DNA of 64,000 nucleotides from Microbacterium sp. BR1 (lineage in GTDB: Bacteria; Actinomycetota; Actinomycetes; Actinomycetales; Microbacteriaceae), in NCBI RefSeq assembly GCF_002812725.1, contig NZ_NMUN01000002.1, positions 248,001 through 312,000 of the forward strand, given 5' to 3'. The notes under the pieces are model-generated. The model did not search any database, was not told where the DNA came from, and was given only the letters and a program-made list of their open reading frames with translations. Every line of letters starts with the position of its first letter. Within the stretch, counting starts at the first letter, position 1. Positions 8,533 through 17,014 of this stretch are shown piece by piece. The position numbers and the translations under genes are program-made.

Positions 8533-8669
8533 TTGGTGCCTGTGCCCTGCTGGCCCGGCACCGCGAACGTGAGCCCTCCACTGGCTCGTTGCCCGGACAT
8601 CCATCCGGAGTCAACACCCCGGAGCGGGATTCACGAACATCTCCGTTCGATCAAGAAAGCAGCACTACT
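8533..8669 (+). ncRNA. Structured 5' leader of rplM-rpsI mRNA (candidate ribosomal-protein leader)
   Basis: Three consecutive hairpins can be drawn: GGTGCC 8535-8540 with GGCACC 8557-8562; GAGCC 8571-8575 with GGCTC 8583-8587 (flanked by AAC/GTT pairing); CCGGA 8593-8597 with TCCGG 8604-8608. Ribosomal-protein operons are often autoregulated through such leaders. No match to a named Rfam family can be claimed from here. Confidence 0.4.
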
Positions 8670-9116
8670 GTGACGCGCACGTACACCCCCAAGGCTGGCG
8701 AGATCCAGCGCGAGTGGCTCATCATCGACGCGACCGACGTCGTTCTGGGCCGCCTCGCGAGCCACGCTGCAGCGCTTCTGCGCGGCAAGCACAAGCCCAC
8801 CTTCGCCAACCACATGGACACCGGCGACTTCGTGATCATCGTCAACGCCGACAAGGTCGCGCTGACGGGTCAGAAGCTCGAGAAGAAGAAGGCCTACCGC
8901 CACTCCGGCTACCCGGGCGGACTCAAGTCCGTCACCTATGGCGAGCTCATGGACAAGAACCCCGAACGCGCCGTCGAAAAGGCCATTCGCGGGATGCTTC
9001 CCAAGAACAGCATCGGTCGCCAGCAGTTGGGCAAGCTCAAGGTCTACCGGGGTGCCGAGCACCCCCACGCTGCCCAGCAGCCCAAGACGTACACCCTCGA
9101 CCAGGTCGCCCAGTAA
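8670..9116 (+). CDS. rplM: 50S ribosomal protein L13
   Basis: A 148-residue L13, an early-assembling large-subunit protein that binds 23S rRNA. Diagnostic blocks include [31 protein letters not shown] and MLPKNSLGRQQL-like [18 protein letters not shown] with the end [14 protein letters not shown] 8670 yields the normal length and conserved V-T-R-T-Y-T-P-K start; the frame is open further upstream but not conserved. It is followed 29 bases later by rpsI, the usual L13-S9 operon, and preceded by a promoter and structured leader. Confidence 0.97.
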   Translation: MTRTYTPKAGEIQREWLIIDATDVVLGRLASHAAALLRGKHKPTFANHMDTGDFVIIVNADKVALTGQKLEKKKAYRHSGYPGGLKSVTYGELMDKNPERAVEKAIRGMLPKNSIGRQQLGKLKVYRGAEHPHAAQQPKTYTLDQVAQ

Positions 9117-9145
9117 GCGCCGCACTCATCTCAAAGGACATACTC

Positions 9146-9649
9146 GTGGCGAACATCTCCGACTCCACTTCCTCGATTGACGAGGCCCCCCAGAGCTACT
9201 CGACCGAGACGCCCGCTGACCAGGCGGCAGCAGCCGTCGCGGCAGAGCGTCCCGTCCTGACCGTTCCCGGCGCAGCCGTGGGTCGTCGCAAGCAGGCCAT
9301 CGCCCGCGTGCGCATCGTCCCCGGCTCGGGCACGATCACGGTCAACGGCCGCTCGTTCGAGGACTACTTCCCGAACAAGCTGCACCAGCAGCTCGTCACC
9401 GACCCGTTCACGGTCCTCAACCTCACCGACGCCTACGACGTCATCGCCCGCATCTCGGGTGGTGGACCCTCGGGTCAGGCCGGCGCCCTGCGCCTCGGCA
9501 TCGCGCGTTCGCTCAACGAGATCGACGTCGAGAACAACCGCGCCACCCTCAAGAAGGCCGGCTTCCTCTCGCGTGACGCTCGCGTCAAGGAGCGCAAGAA
9601 GGCCGGTCTCAAGAAGGCCCGCAAGGCGCCTCAGTACTCGAAGCGCTAA
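9146..9649 (+). CDS. rpsI: 30S ribosomal protein S9
   Basis: A 167-residue S9. The conserved domain begins around residue 45 with [17 protein letters not shown] and ends in the universal S9 tail APQYSKR, whose terminal arginine reaches the P-site tRNA. The first ~40 residues are an acidic, Ala/Ser-rich actinobacterial extension not found in E. coli S9. GTG 9146 follows AAAGGA (9133-9138) by 7 bases. Part of the rplM-rpsI operon, with glmM starting 18 bases downstream. Confidence 0.97.
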   Translation: MANISDSTSSIDEAPQSYSTETPADQAAAAVAAERPVLTVPGAAVGRRKQAIARVRIVPGSGTITVNGRSFEDYFPNKLHQQLVTDPFTVLNLTDAYDVIARISGGGPSGQAGALRLGIARSLNEIDVENNRATLKKAGFLSRDARVKERKKAGLKKARKAPQYSKR

Positions 9650-9667
9650 CCAGCGGTCAGCGCTCCG

Positions 9668-11026
9668 ATGCCACTGTTTGGCACGGACGGCGTTCGGGGT
9701 CTCGCCAACGGGACCCTGACCGCCGACCTCGCTCTTTCGCTTGCCCAGGCGACGGCCGTCGTCCTCGGGCAAGGTCGCACGGCCGAGGCCCGGCGTGCGC
9801 AGGGACGCCGGCTCACAGCCGTCGTCGCGCGCGACCCGCGGGTGTCCGGGGAGTTCCTCACGGCCGCGGTCGCGGCGGGGCTCGCCTCGTCGGGGGTCGA
9901 TGTGCTCGAGGCCGGCGTCCTGCCGACCCCGGCGCTCGCCTTCCTCGTTGCCGACCGCGACGCCGACTTCGGTGTGATGGTCTCGGCCTCGCACAATCCC
10001 GCTCCCGACAACGGCATCAAGATCTTCGCCCGCGGCGGGATGAAGCTACCCGACGCGGTCGAAGAGCGCATCGAGCGAGCGATGTCGGGACCCAAGCTCC
10101 AGCCCACGGGCGCGGAGGTCGGGCGCATCGCGCGATTCTCGGATGCCGAGGACCGCTATGTCATGCACCTCCTGGCGTCTCTGCCGCAGCGGCTCGAGGG
10201 AGTGAAGGTCGTTCTCGACTGCGCCCACGGAGCCGCATCCGGGGTCTCGCCCGAGACCTTCCGGGATGCGGGAGCCGAACTCGTCGTGATCGGCGCCGAC
10301 CCCGACGGGCTGAACATCAACGACGGTGTCGGCTCGACGCACCTCGATGTGCTCGCCGCGGCCGTTCTCGAACACGGCGCGGATGTCGGGATCGCCCACG
10401 ACGGTGACGCGGATCGCTGCCTCGCGGTGGATGCCTCGGGCCGGATCGTCGACGGTGACCGCATCATGGCGATCCTCGCGGCATCACTCCACGAACGCGG
10501 ACGCCTGCACGATGACACGCTCGTTGCGACGGTCATGAGCAACCTCGGCCTGCACCGCGCGATGTCCGAGCGAGGCATCCGCGTGCTGCAGACCGCCGTT
10601 GGCGACCGCTACGTTCTCGAAGAGATGACGCGCGGCCGCTACTCGCTCGGCGGCGAGCAGTCCGGGCATCTGATCATGAGCGACTACGCGACGACGGGCG
10701 ACGGCCTGCTGACCGGGCTGCACCTGGTTGCCGAGATGGCGCGCACGGGCAAGTCGCTGGCGGAGCTGGCGTCGATCATGACGGTCTTTCCGCAGGTCCT
10801 CGTCAACGTGCGGGACGTGGACCGGTCGCGTGCCAACAGCGACCCGGTCGTCGTGGCCGCAGTGGCCGCAGCATCCGCTGCACTCGGCGACACCGGTCGC
10901 GTTCTGCTGCGTCCGTCGGGCACCGAGCCGCTCGTTCGCGTGATGGTCGAGGCCGCCGACGAGCAGACGGCCCGCCGCCACGCCGACGAGCTCGCCGACG
11001 TGGTGCGCGAGGCACTCGCCCTCTAG
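9668..11026 (+). CDS. glmM: Phosphoglucosamine mutase
   Basis: A 452-residue enzyme converting glucosamine-6-phosphate to glucosamine-1-phosphate for UDP-GlcNAc and peptidoglycan synthesis. The active-site phosphoserine motif SASHNP places the serine at residue 108; the magnesium loop DGDADR and the late phosphate-binding [12 protein letters not shown] are intact, and the start [11 protein letters not shown] is the family norm. It follows rpsI closely, as in other Microbacteriaceae, and acts on the product of glmS encoded at 14562. Confidence 0.97.
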   Translation: MPLFGTDGVRGLANGTLTADLALSLAQATAVVLGQGRTAEARRAQGRRLTAVVARDPRVSGEFLTAAVAAGLASSGVDVLEAGVLPTPALAFLVADRDADFGVMVSASHNPAPDNGIKIFARGGMKLPDAVEERIERAMSGPKLQPTGAEVGRIARFSDAEDRYVMHLLASLPQRLEGVKVVLDCAHGAASGVSPETFRDAGAELVVIGADPDGLNINDGVGSTHLDVLAAAVLEHGADVGIAHDGDADRCLAVDASGRIVDGDRIMAILAASLHERGRLHDDTLVATVMSNLGLHRAMSERGIRVLQTAVGDRYVLEEMTRGRYSLGGEQSGHLIMSDYATTGDGLLTGLHLVAEMARTGKSLAELASIMTVFPQVLVNVRDVDRSRANSDPVVVAAVAAASAALGDTGRVLLRPSGTEPLVRVMVEAADEQTARRHADELADVVREALAL

Positions 11027-11087
11027 GGAGTGCGCGGGTCATCGTTCGCGCACCGCGCCTGCCGTCCGACGTCGCGGCGGAGGCGGT

Positions 11088-12332
11088 TCAGGCGAAGGCG
11101 GGTATCCGCGGAGCGAACGCGATCACGCGGCACCCACCCGCCGGTGTGAGTTCGGACTCGAGTCTGCCGCCGATTCCGCTCACCTGTCGCCGCAGGTTGT
11201 CGAGTCCCGGGGCCTCGCGATGGCTGCCGTCTCCCGCTGCGTCGTCGGCAACCGAGACGCGGACCATCCCCGCCGTTACGCCGATCTCGACATCGATCCG
11301 TTGAGCGCGACAGAACTCGAGGGCATTGAGCGTTGCTTCGACGACCGTGTGGAACAGCACGGCACGCCGCTCGATCTGCACGGAACCGGCGCCCGTTGCC
11401 GCATGTACCTCTCCCGGGTCGCTGACGCGGAGTCGGACCGCGATGGGGTTCGGGACGACCGTGATGAAGGCGCGAACGGCGGGCACCAGGCCATGATCGA
11501 GCGCCTCCGGATAGCTGAACATGGCCAACCCCTGTTGCCCCGCGATGGCTACGTCGGCGAGTTCACGTTGCACGGATTGCATGCGCAGCTTGATGAGGCC
11601 GTCCGCATCGCCGATGATCTCCGCGATCTCGTCCATCACATGCCCGAAGCGCTCTTTCAGCGTGTCGTGATTGTCCGATGCGAGCTGGTGTCGTGTCCGC
11701 GCCTGTGTCCGAAGCAACGTCACGAGAGCTTGGGAACTCTGCGCGGCCGACAGATGCGATGTGCGTTCGGCCCAGCGGATCCGCTGCTGCGAGCGGGTCA
11801 CATACGCCGCGAACGCGATGATCAGGCTGATCATGACTCCCGATACGGCGGCGTCCGCGAGAGCTGGCAGTACATCGTGCTGCGAGTAGATGCCGACCGT
11901 GATCTGCATGACCGCGCGCAGTGCAGCCACTCCCACCCCGGCGGTGAGCACGAGGGCCGCCGCGGTCACCGGGCGCCGCGTCTCGATGCGAAGCTGGCTG
12001 ACGATCAGGAGCGTGGTGATCACGGTCAAGAGGTTGATGAAGATGCGTCGTCCCAGATCCCAGCTGAGCGGAACGGGTTCCCCGACCAACTCGTCGGGGA
12101 CTCCGAGGACGATGATGGCCTGTGCCGTAGCGGCGAGGGCCACCGCACCGCCGAGTACCGCGATCGTGACGAGCATCGTGCGGGTATCCGCGTGTCGATC
12201 TGCCGCCGATCGGGCCTTTTCGCGGTGCGCACGGGTTTCGCTGTCCGTGGGCACACCCGCGGGTGCACGCCCGCGAGACAGCCACGAAGCGCGGGGCGGA
12301 TCGGAGGTATCGCGGCGGTCGTTGATTGACAA
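11088..12332 (-). CDS. Orphan membrane histidine-kinase-like protein
   Basis: A 414-residue protein with a charged N-terminal tail, four membrane segments near residues 53-77, 97-113, 122-148 and 161-179, and a cytoplasmic kinase-like half. A possible phosphoacceptor region reads ASDNHDTLKERFGHV (His about 222), loosely like the E-L-H-D box of NarL-type kinases. The ATPase part shows VVEATLNALEF (N box), VSVADDAAGDG and GLDNLRRQVSGIGGRL. TTG 12332 is preferred over upstream in-frame codons because GGAGG sits 8 bases before it. There is no response regulator next door. It may be a sensor kinase with an unlinked partner or a degenerate one. Confidence 0.6.
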   Translation of the reverse strand: MSINDRRDTSDPPRASWLSRGRAPAGVPTDSETRAHREKARSAADRHADTRTMLVTIAVLGGAVALAATAQAIIVLGVPDELVGEPVPLSWDLGRRIFINLLTVITTLLIVSQLRIETRRPVTAAALVLTAGVGVAALRAVMQITVGIYSQHDVLPALADAAVSGVMISLIIAFAAYVTRSQQRIRWAERTSHLSAAQSSQALVTLLRTQARTRHQLASDNHDTLKERFGHVMDEIAEIIGDADGLIKLRMQSVQRELADVAIAGQQGLAMFSYPEALDHGLVPAVRAFITVVPNPIAVRLRVSDPGEVHAATGAGSVQIERRAVLFHTVVEATLNALEFCRAQRIDVEIGVTAGMVRVSVADDAAGDGSHREAPGLDNLRRQVSGIGGRLESELTPAGGCRVIAFAPRIPAFA

Positions 12333-12440
12333 CGTGTGTACCTCCGAAAGCGCTGGCGGGAATGGCGTCCCCCCGCCGAGGCCGATACTAGCGGCACTCG
12401 CGCCGATAATCCGCACGCCGCACGGTATTGGATTCGTGAC

Positions 12441-13373
12441 TCAGCCCCAGGTCAGCGACTCGATATACCGCAGCAGGACTCCCTCTCGAAGGGCCCAGGG
12501 GCTCACCTCGAGCTCTTCGACACGCAACGCTGTCATGGCCTCGTGCAGCACGACCGCACCCGCGACGATCTGCATCGTTCGGTCGGCGGTGATCCCCGGC
12601 AGCTCCTGCCGTGCGCTCGCGGGCAGCCGTGCGAGCCGAGGAATCCAGGACGCGAGGGCGGCGCGGGGCAGCACCATCCGCTCGATTCCCGACCACCCGG
12701 GCATCGGGTACCCCGCGAGTTTCGCGAGCGAGCGGATCGCCTTCGACGACCCGACGACGTGGTCCGGCTTGGGCTGTGCTCTGAATTCGCGGGCGACGGG
12801 CGCGAGCACCTCGGCGGCGTGGGCGCGCAGGCGATCGGTCGCGGCCTCGCCGGGCGGGTCGTCGGGCAGGAAGCCCACGGTCATCCGCCCCGCTCCGAGG
12901 GGGACGGATGCCGCGGTCTCGGGCAGCTCCTCCGAACCCGATGCCAGCTCGAGCGAACCCCCTCCGATATCGAAGAGCAGAATGCGCCCGGCAGACCACC
13001 CGAACCACCGGCGCACCGCGAGGAACGTGAACCGCGCCTCGGTCTCCCCGCCGAGCACCTGCAGCGGCTGTCCCAGAGCCGCCTCGATGCGTTCGATGAC
13101 CACGGCGCCGTTCGTCGCCTCACGGACGGCCGACGTCGCGGTTGCCAACAACTCATCGACGGCCTCGGCGGTGGCGCGGTCGCGTGCCTCGGATACGGCG
13201 GTCTCGAGCGCGCGGATGCCTTCTTCCGTGATGGATCCGTCCGGCGCCAAGTACCGCATCAGGCGCAATACCGTGCGGTGGCTGGTCGTGCCCAGCGGAC
13301 GGCCGCCCGGTCGCGCATCGGCAACCAGCAGATGGACGGTATTCGATCCGATATCGAGGACTCCCAGGCGCAC
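12441..13373 (-). CDS. Ppx/GppA family exopolyphosphatase-like phosphatase
   Basis: A 310-residue ASKHA-fold phosphatase. The N-terminal phosphate loop is LGVLDIGSNTVHLLV and the second is ILLFDIGGGSLELA, with GSSKAIRSLAKLAG further on, all Ppx/GppA signatures. Such enzymes hydrolyse polyphosphate or pppGpp. The length is that of the short actinobacterial form (about 310) lacking the HD-like C-terminal domain of E. coli Ppx. GTG 13373 has TACGCT 6 bases upstream and no Shine-Dalgarno, suggesting a leaderless mRNA. Divergent from coaA. Confidence 0.9.
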   Translation of the reverse strand: MRLGVLDIGSNTVHLLVADARPGGRPLGTTSHRTVLRLMRYLAPDGSITEEGIRALETAVSEARDRATAEAVDELLATATSAVREATNGAVVIERIEAALGQPLQVLGGETEARFTFLAVRRWFGWSAGRILLFDIGGGSLELASGSEELPETAASVPLGAGRMTVGFLPDDPPGEAATDRLRAHAAEVLAPVAREFRAQPKPDHVVGSSKAIRSLAKLAGYPMPGWSGIERMVLPRAALASWIPRLARLPASARQELPGITADRTMQIVAGAVVLHEAMTALRVEELEVSPWALREGVLLRYIESLTWG

Positions 13374-13379
13374 CGGTGA

Positions 13380-13385
13380 AGCGTA
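13380..13385 (-). promoter_or_regulatory. -10 element of leaderless ppx/gppA promoter
   Basis: TACGCT on the minus strand ends 6 bases before GTG 13373. No Shine-Dalgarno or clear -35 is visible. Confidence 0.55.
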
Positions 13386-13432
13386 GCGCGGCCGGAGTGC
13401 CCCTCGTCGCGCAATGGCCAGACCCCGCGCGA

Positions 13433-13438
13433 TACCAT
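13433..13438 (+). promoter_or_regulatory. -10 element of leaderless coaA promoter
   Basis: TACCAT ends 6 bases before GTG 13445. It is back-to-back with the ppx -10 about 50 bp away. Confidence 0.55.
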
Positions 13439-13444
13439 CGAACG

Positions 13445-14395
13445 GTGCCCGCCGAGGAGATCGCGACCACGTCATTGCTGACGCCCTACCGTGAGATCGA
13501 GCGCGCCGAGTGGGCGCGAACGGCGGCCGGGATGGCGCAACCGCTCTCCGAGACGGAGATCGTGCAGCTGCGTGGCCTCGGTGACCGTCTCGATGTGGAC
13601 GAGGTTCGTGAGGTCTACCTCCCGCTCAGCCGCCTGCTGAGCCTGTACGCGAATGCGACGAAACGTCTCGGTGCCGACACGAGCGGGTTCCTCGGCGAAC
13701 CCGACACGACCACGCCGTTCGTCGTCGCCGTCGCGGGCTCGGTCGCCGTGGGCAAATCGACGATCGCGCGTCTGTTGCGCGAACTGATGAGCCGCTGGCC
13801 GGGCACGCCGCGCGTCGAACTCGTCACGACCGACGGGTTCCTCTTTCCCAACGCCGAACTCGAGCGGCGCGGGCTCATGAGCCGCAAGGGGTTTCCGGAG
13901 TCCTACGACCGCCGCGCACTGATCCGCTTTCTGACCGAGGTGAAGAGCGGGGCGCCCGAGGTTCGAGCGCCCTTCTATTCGCACATGCGCTACGACATCG
14001 TTCCGGACGCGAGCGTCGTCGTCCGACGCCCCGACGTCGTGATCGTCGAGGGCCTCAACGTTCTTCAGCCCCCGGCGCTGCCGAACGACGTCGCGGTCAG
14101 TGAGCTGTTCGACTTCGCCGTCTACGTCGACGCCGATCCCGAGCACATCGCCCGGTGGTTCGTCGAACGATTCCTGGCGCTCCGACGCGGAGCGTTCGCG
14201 AATCCCACGTCGTACTTCAACGTGTTCGCCCACCTCAGTGACGAGGAGGCCGTCCAGACGGCGATGAAGTACTGGGACGAGATCAACATGCCCAACCTGG
14301 TCGAGAACGTCATGCCCACGCGGCATCGAGCGACACTGATCCTGCAGAAGGGGCCCGAGCACGCGGTTGATCGCGTGTTCCTGCGCAAGCTGTAG
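13445..14395 (+). CDS. coaA: Type I pantothenate kinase
   Basis: A 316-residue kinase for the first step of coenzyme A synthesis (pantothenate to 4'-phosphopantothenate). The P-loop AGSVAVGKST lies at about residues 97-106, followed by VTTDGFLFPN, SYDRRALIRFL, PFYSHMRYD and VIVEGLNVLQ, the conserved CoaA core. GTG 13445 gives the normal family length and has a leaderless-type -10. The gene is followed by a 60-bp palindrome and then glmS. Confidence 0.97.
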   Translation: MPAEEIATTSLLTPYREIERAEWARTAAGMAQPLSETEIVQLRGLGDRLDVDEVREVYLPLSRLLSLYANATKRLGADTSGFLGEPDTTTPFVVAVAGSVAVGKSTIARLLRELMSRWPGTPRVELVTTDGFLFPNAELERRGLMSRKGFPESYDRRALIRFLTEVKSGAPEVRAPFYSHMRYDIVPDASVVVRRPDVVIVEGLNVLQPPALPNDVAVSELFDFAVYVDADPEHIARWFVERFLALRRGAFANPTSYFNVFAHLSDEEAVQTAMKYWDEINMPNLVENVMPTRHRATLILQKGPEHAVDRVFLRKL

Positions 14396-14424
14396 CCGCG
14401 TCGCGTAGCCATCCCCGCTGTCTT

Positions 14425-14484
14425 GGGGCGTCCAATCCCCGTTGGGGCGCGGCATGCCACGCCCCAACGGGGATTGGGCGCCCC
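14425..14484. repeat. 60-bp near-perfect palindrome (25-10-25) between coaA and glmS
   Basis: The arm 14425-14449 (starting GGGGCGTCCAATC and ending CCGTTGGGGCG) is the reverse complement of 14460-14484 except for one base. The 10-base loop CGGCATGCCA is itself nearly palindromic. It lies 30 bp after the coaA stop, so it may work as a terminator, but the same 25-10-25 design recurs at 18702-18961, which points to a dispersed repeat family. Confidence 0.85.
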
Positions 14485-14548
14485 GACTCTGAGCGTGGGG
14501 CGCTCCCCGCAGAGTGACCGGCTCACCTGCTGCACAGCCGCGGCGACT

Positions 14549-14554
14549 TAGGAT
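14549..14554 (+). promoter_or_regulatory. -10 element of leaderless glmS promoter
   Basis: TAGGAT ends 7 bases before ATG 14562; there is no Shine-Dalgarno sequence. Confidence 0.5.
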
Positions 14555-14561
14555 GTCCCTC

Positions 14562-16412
14562 ATGTGTGGAATCGTCGGATACGTCGGCCCGAGGCCGAGC
14601 CAGGCCATCCTTCTCGCCGGGCTCGCCCGACTCGAGTACCGCGGCTACGACTCGGCGGGCATCGCCGTGATCGACGGTTCCGGCGAACTCGGGATGCGCA
14701 AGCGCGCAGGCAAGCTGAGCGTGCTCGCCGAGAACCTCGCCGCGGACCCGCTCCCCACAGGGACGACGGGCATCGGACACACCCGCTGGGCGACGCACGG
14801 GGGCCCGACCGACGTCAACGCGCACCCGCACCTTGCCGACGACGACCGCCTCGCCGTCATCCACAACGGCATCATCGAGAACTTCTCGGAGCTGAAGGCC
14901 GAGCTGCTCGACGAGGGATATACCTTCCAGAGCGAGACCGACACCGAGGTCGCCGCGGTGCTGCTCGGCCGCGAGTACCGGAAGAGCGAGGACCTCGCGA
15001 CGGCGTTCCGCGCCACCGTCAGCCGCCTCGACGGTGCGTTCACGCTGCTCGCCGTGCACGAGGAGCACCCGGATCTGGTCGTCGGCGCTCGCCGCAACTC
15101 ACCGCTCGTGATCGGACTGGGTGAAGGCGAGAACTTCCTCGGCTCCGACGTCGCGGCGTTCGTCGAGCACACGCGCCGCGCGCTCGCGATCGGACAGGAC
15201 CAGATCGTCGCGATCACACCCGGCGGCGTCACGGTGACCGACTTCTTCGGATCGCCGGTCGAGGTCGAGCCGTTCGAGGTGATGTGGGATGCGTCGGCCG
15301 CCGAAAAGGGCGGTTGGTCGTCGTTCATGGCCAAGGAGGTCTCGGAAGAGCCCGAGGCCGTCGCGAAGACGCTGCTCGGGCGAACCCGCGACGGTCAGGT
15401 CGTCATCCCGGAACTCGATGGGCTGGACGAACTCTTCGCGGGCATCTCGCGCATCGTCGTGATCGCCTGCGGCACGGCCGCCTATGCCGGTCTGGTGGGC
15501 AAGTACGCGCTCGAGCAGTGGGCACGCATCCCCGTGGATGTCGAACTCGCCCACGAATTCCGCTATCGCGACCCGGTGATCGACGCCAGCACGCTCGTCG
15601 TCTCGATCAGCCAGTCGGGCGAGACGATGGACACCCTCATGGCCGTCAAGTACGCCCGCGAACGCGGCGCCAAGACGCTCTCGATCTGCAACACGCAGGG
15701 CGCGACGATCCCGCGCGAGTCGGATGCGATCGTCTACACGCACGCGGGACCCGAAGTGGCCGTGGCATCCACCAAGGCCTTCGTCGCCCAGATCACCGCG
15801 CTCTACCTGCTCGCCCTGCACGTGGGCCGCGTGCGCGGTGCGATGAGTGCGACCGAGGCGGCGCAGCAGGTGGTCGAGCTGGAGGCCGTGCCCGAGAAGA
15901 TCGCGCAGATCCTCGAGCGCGAGCAGCCCCGCATCGAGCAGCTCGCGCACTGGATGGCCGACACCCGGTCGGTGCTGTTCCTCGGGCGCCACGTCGGTTA
16001 TCCGATCGCTCTCGAGGGTGCGCTCAAGCTCAAGGAGCTGGCGTACATCCACGCCGAGGGCTTCGCCGCGGGCGAGCTCAAGCACGGGCCGATCGCGCTG
16101 ATCGAACCCGGCCAGCCCGTGTTCGTGATCGTGCCGTCGCCGCGCGAATCCGCGCTGTTGCACGCGAAGGTCGTCTCGAACATCCAGGAGATCCGGGCTC
16201 GCGGCGCACGCGTCATCGCGATCGCGGAAGAGGGGGATGCCGCCGTGCTGCCCTTCGCCGACGAGGTGCTGCGCATTCCGCTCGCCGCCCCCCTGTTCGA
16301 GCCGCTGCTCGCCGTCGTTCCCCTGCACATCTTCGCGATGGGACTCGCGACGGCGAAGGGCCTGGACGTCGATCAGCCCCGCAACCTCGCGAAGTCCGTC
16401 ACCGTCGAGTAG
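14562..16412 (+). CDS. glmS: Glutamine-fructose-6-phosphate aminotransferase (isomerizing)
   Basis: A 616-residue enzyme making glucosamine-6-phosphate from fructose-6-phosphate and glutamine. It begins MCGIVGYVG; the cysteine exposed after Met removal is the glutaminase nucleophile. The N-terminal Ntn domain has HTRWATHG and HNGIIENF; two SIS sugar-isomerase domains follow, with CGTAAYAG and SQSGETMDT in the first, and GRHVGYPIALEGALKLKE and the C-terminal DQPRNLAKSVTVE, which forms the active-site tail. ATG 14562 is set by the cysteine. Upstream coaA, downstream acpS. Confidence 0.98.
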   Translation: MCGIVGYVGPRPSQAILLAGLARLEYRGYDSAGIAVIDGSGELGMRKRAGKLSVLAENLAADPLPTGTTGIGHTRWATHGGPTDVNAHPHLADDDRLAVIHNGIIENFSELKAELLDEGYTFQSETDTEVAAVLLGREYRKSEDLATAFRATVSRLDGAFTLLAVHEEHPDLVVGARRNSPLVIGLGEGENFLGSDVAAFVEHTRRALAIGQDQIVAITPGGVTVTDFFGSPVEVEPFEVMWDASAAEKGGWSSFMAKEVSEEPEAVAKTLLGRTRDGQVVIPELDGLDELFAGISRIVVIACGTAAYAGLVGKYALEQWARIPVDVELAHEFRYRDPVIDASTLVVSISQSGETMDTLMAVKYARERGAKTLSICNTQGATIPRESDAIVYTHAGPEVAVASTKAFVAQITALYLLALHVGRVRGAMSATEAAQQVVELEAVPEKIAQILEREQPRIEQLAHWMADTRSVLFLGRHVGYPIALEGALKLKELAYIHAEGFAAGELKHGPIALIEPGQPVFVIVPSPRESALLHAKVVSNIQEIRARGARVIAIAEEGDAAVLPFADEVLRIPLAAPLFEPLLAVVPLHIFAMGLATAKGLDVDQPRNLAKSVTVE

Positions 16413-16514
16413 CCCCCCGGGGTGGCCGGGGTGGGCTCGCCCGGGAGTAGATGCCGCGCGGGGCGTCGGCGGACGACGAGAAGTGCCGGGGAGCGGCTCG
16501 AAAGCCAGCGGGGA

Positions 16515-16520
16515 TAGGGT
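16515..16520 (+). promoter_or_regulatory. -10 element before mini-ORF and acpS
   Basis: TAGGGT ends 6 bases before GTG 16527, the start of a seven-residue reading frame that runs into acpS, so the mRNA would start with that frame. Confidence 0.5.
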
Positions 16521-16526
16521 GGCGAG

Positions 16527-16550
16527 GTGAAGATCGGAGCCCACGCGTGA
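16527..16550 (+). CDS. Seven-residue leaderless upstream ORF coupled to acpS
   Basis: GTG AAG ATC GGA GCC CAC GCG TGA encodes V-K-I-G-A-H-A. Its GTG lies at the leaderless position after TAGGGT, and its stop TGA (16548-16550) overlaps the acpS start GTG (16547-16549). A ribosome ending here could re-initiate on acpS; GGAG (16536-16539) inside the mini-ORF is also the acpS Shine-Dalgarno. Whether it is translated is unknown. Confidence 0.45.
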   Translation: MKIGAHA

Positions 16551-17014
16551 TCGTCGGGATCGGTGTGGACATCGTCGACATCCCCCGTTTCGAGCGAACC
16601 CTCGAGCGCACGCCACGCCTGCTCGAGCGTTTGTTCTCACCGGGAGAGCGGATGCTGCCGCCCCGTTCGCTCGCTGCGCGCTACGCCGCGAAAGAGGCGC
16701 TGATCAAGGCCCTCGGCGGTTCGGACGGCGTGCACTGGACCGAGATCGAGGTCACCCCCGAGGCATCCGGACGCCCCTGGTTCACCCTCGGTGGTTCCAC
16801 GGCCGACGTCGTCGCGTCTCGCGGTATCACCGCCGTCCACCTGTCGATGTCGCACGACGCCGGGCTCGCGACCGCGTATGTCGTCGCGGAATCGGATGCA
16901 TCGGCATCCGCCGTTGCGGTCGTGCGCCCTGTGCGGCCCGCACCCACCGCACCCACCGCTCCCGCCGCTCCCGCCACTCCCGCCGCTCCCGCCGGACCCG
17001 AGGAGACCCGATGA
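16547..17014 (+). CDS. acpS: Holo-[acyl-carrier-protein] synthase
   Basis: A 155-residue AcpS that transfers the 4'-phosphopantetheine arm of CoA onto acyl carrier protein. Conserved blocks are GIGVDIVDIPRFE, the magnesium/catalytic RYAAKEALIKALG and LSMSHDAGLATAYVV. GTG 16547 follows GGAG by 7 bases. Odd: after residue ~122 there is a Pro/Ala/Thr-rich tail built on a 9-base repeat (CGCTCCCGC type), absent from ordinary AcpS (about 120 residues). It overlaps alr by ATGA. Confidence 0.95.
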   Translation: MIVGIGVDIVDIPRFERTLERTPRLLERLFSPGERMLPPRSLAARYAAKEALIKALGGSDGVHWTEIEVTPEASGRPWFTLGGSTADVVASRGITAVHLSMSHDAGLATAYVVAESDASASAVAVVRPVRPAPTAPTAPAAPATPAAPAGPEETR

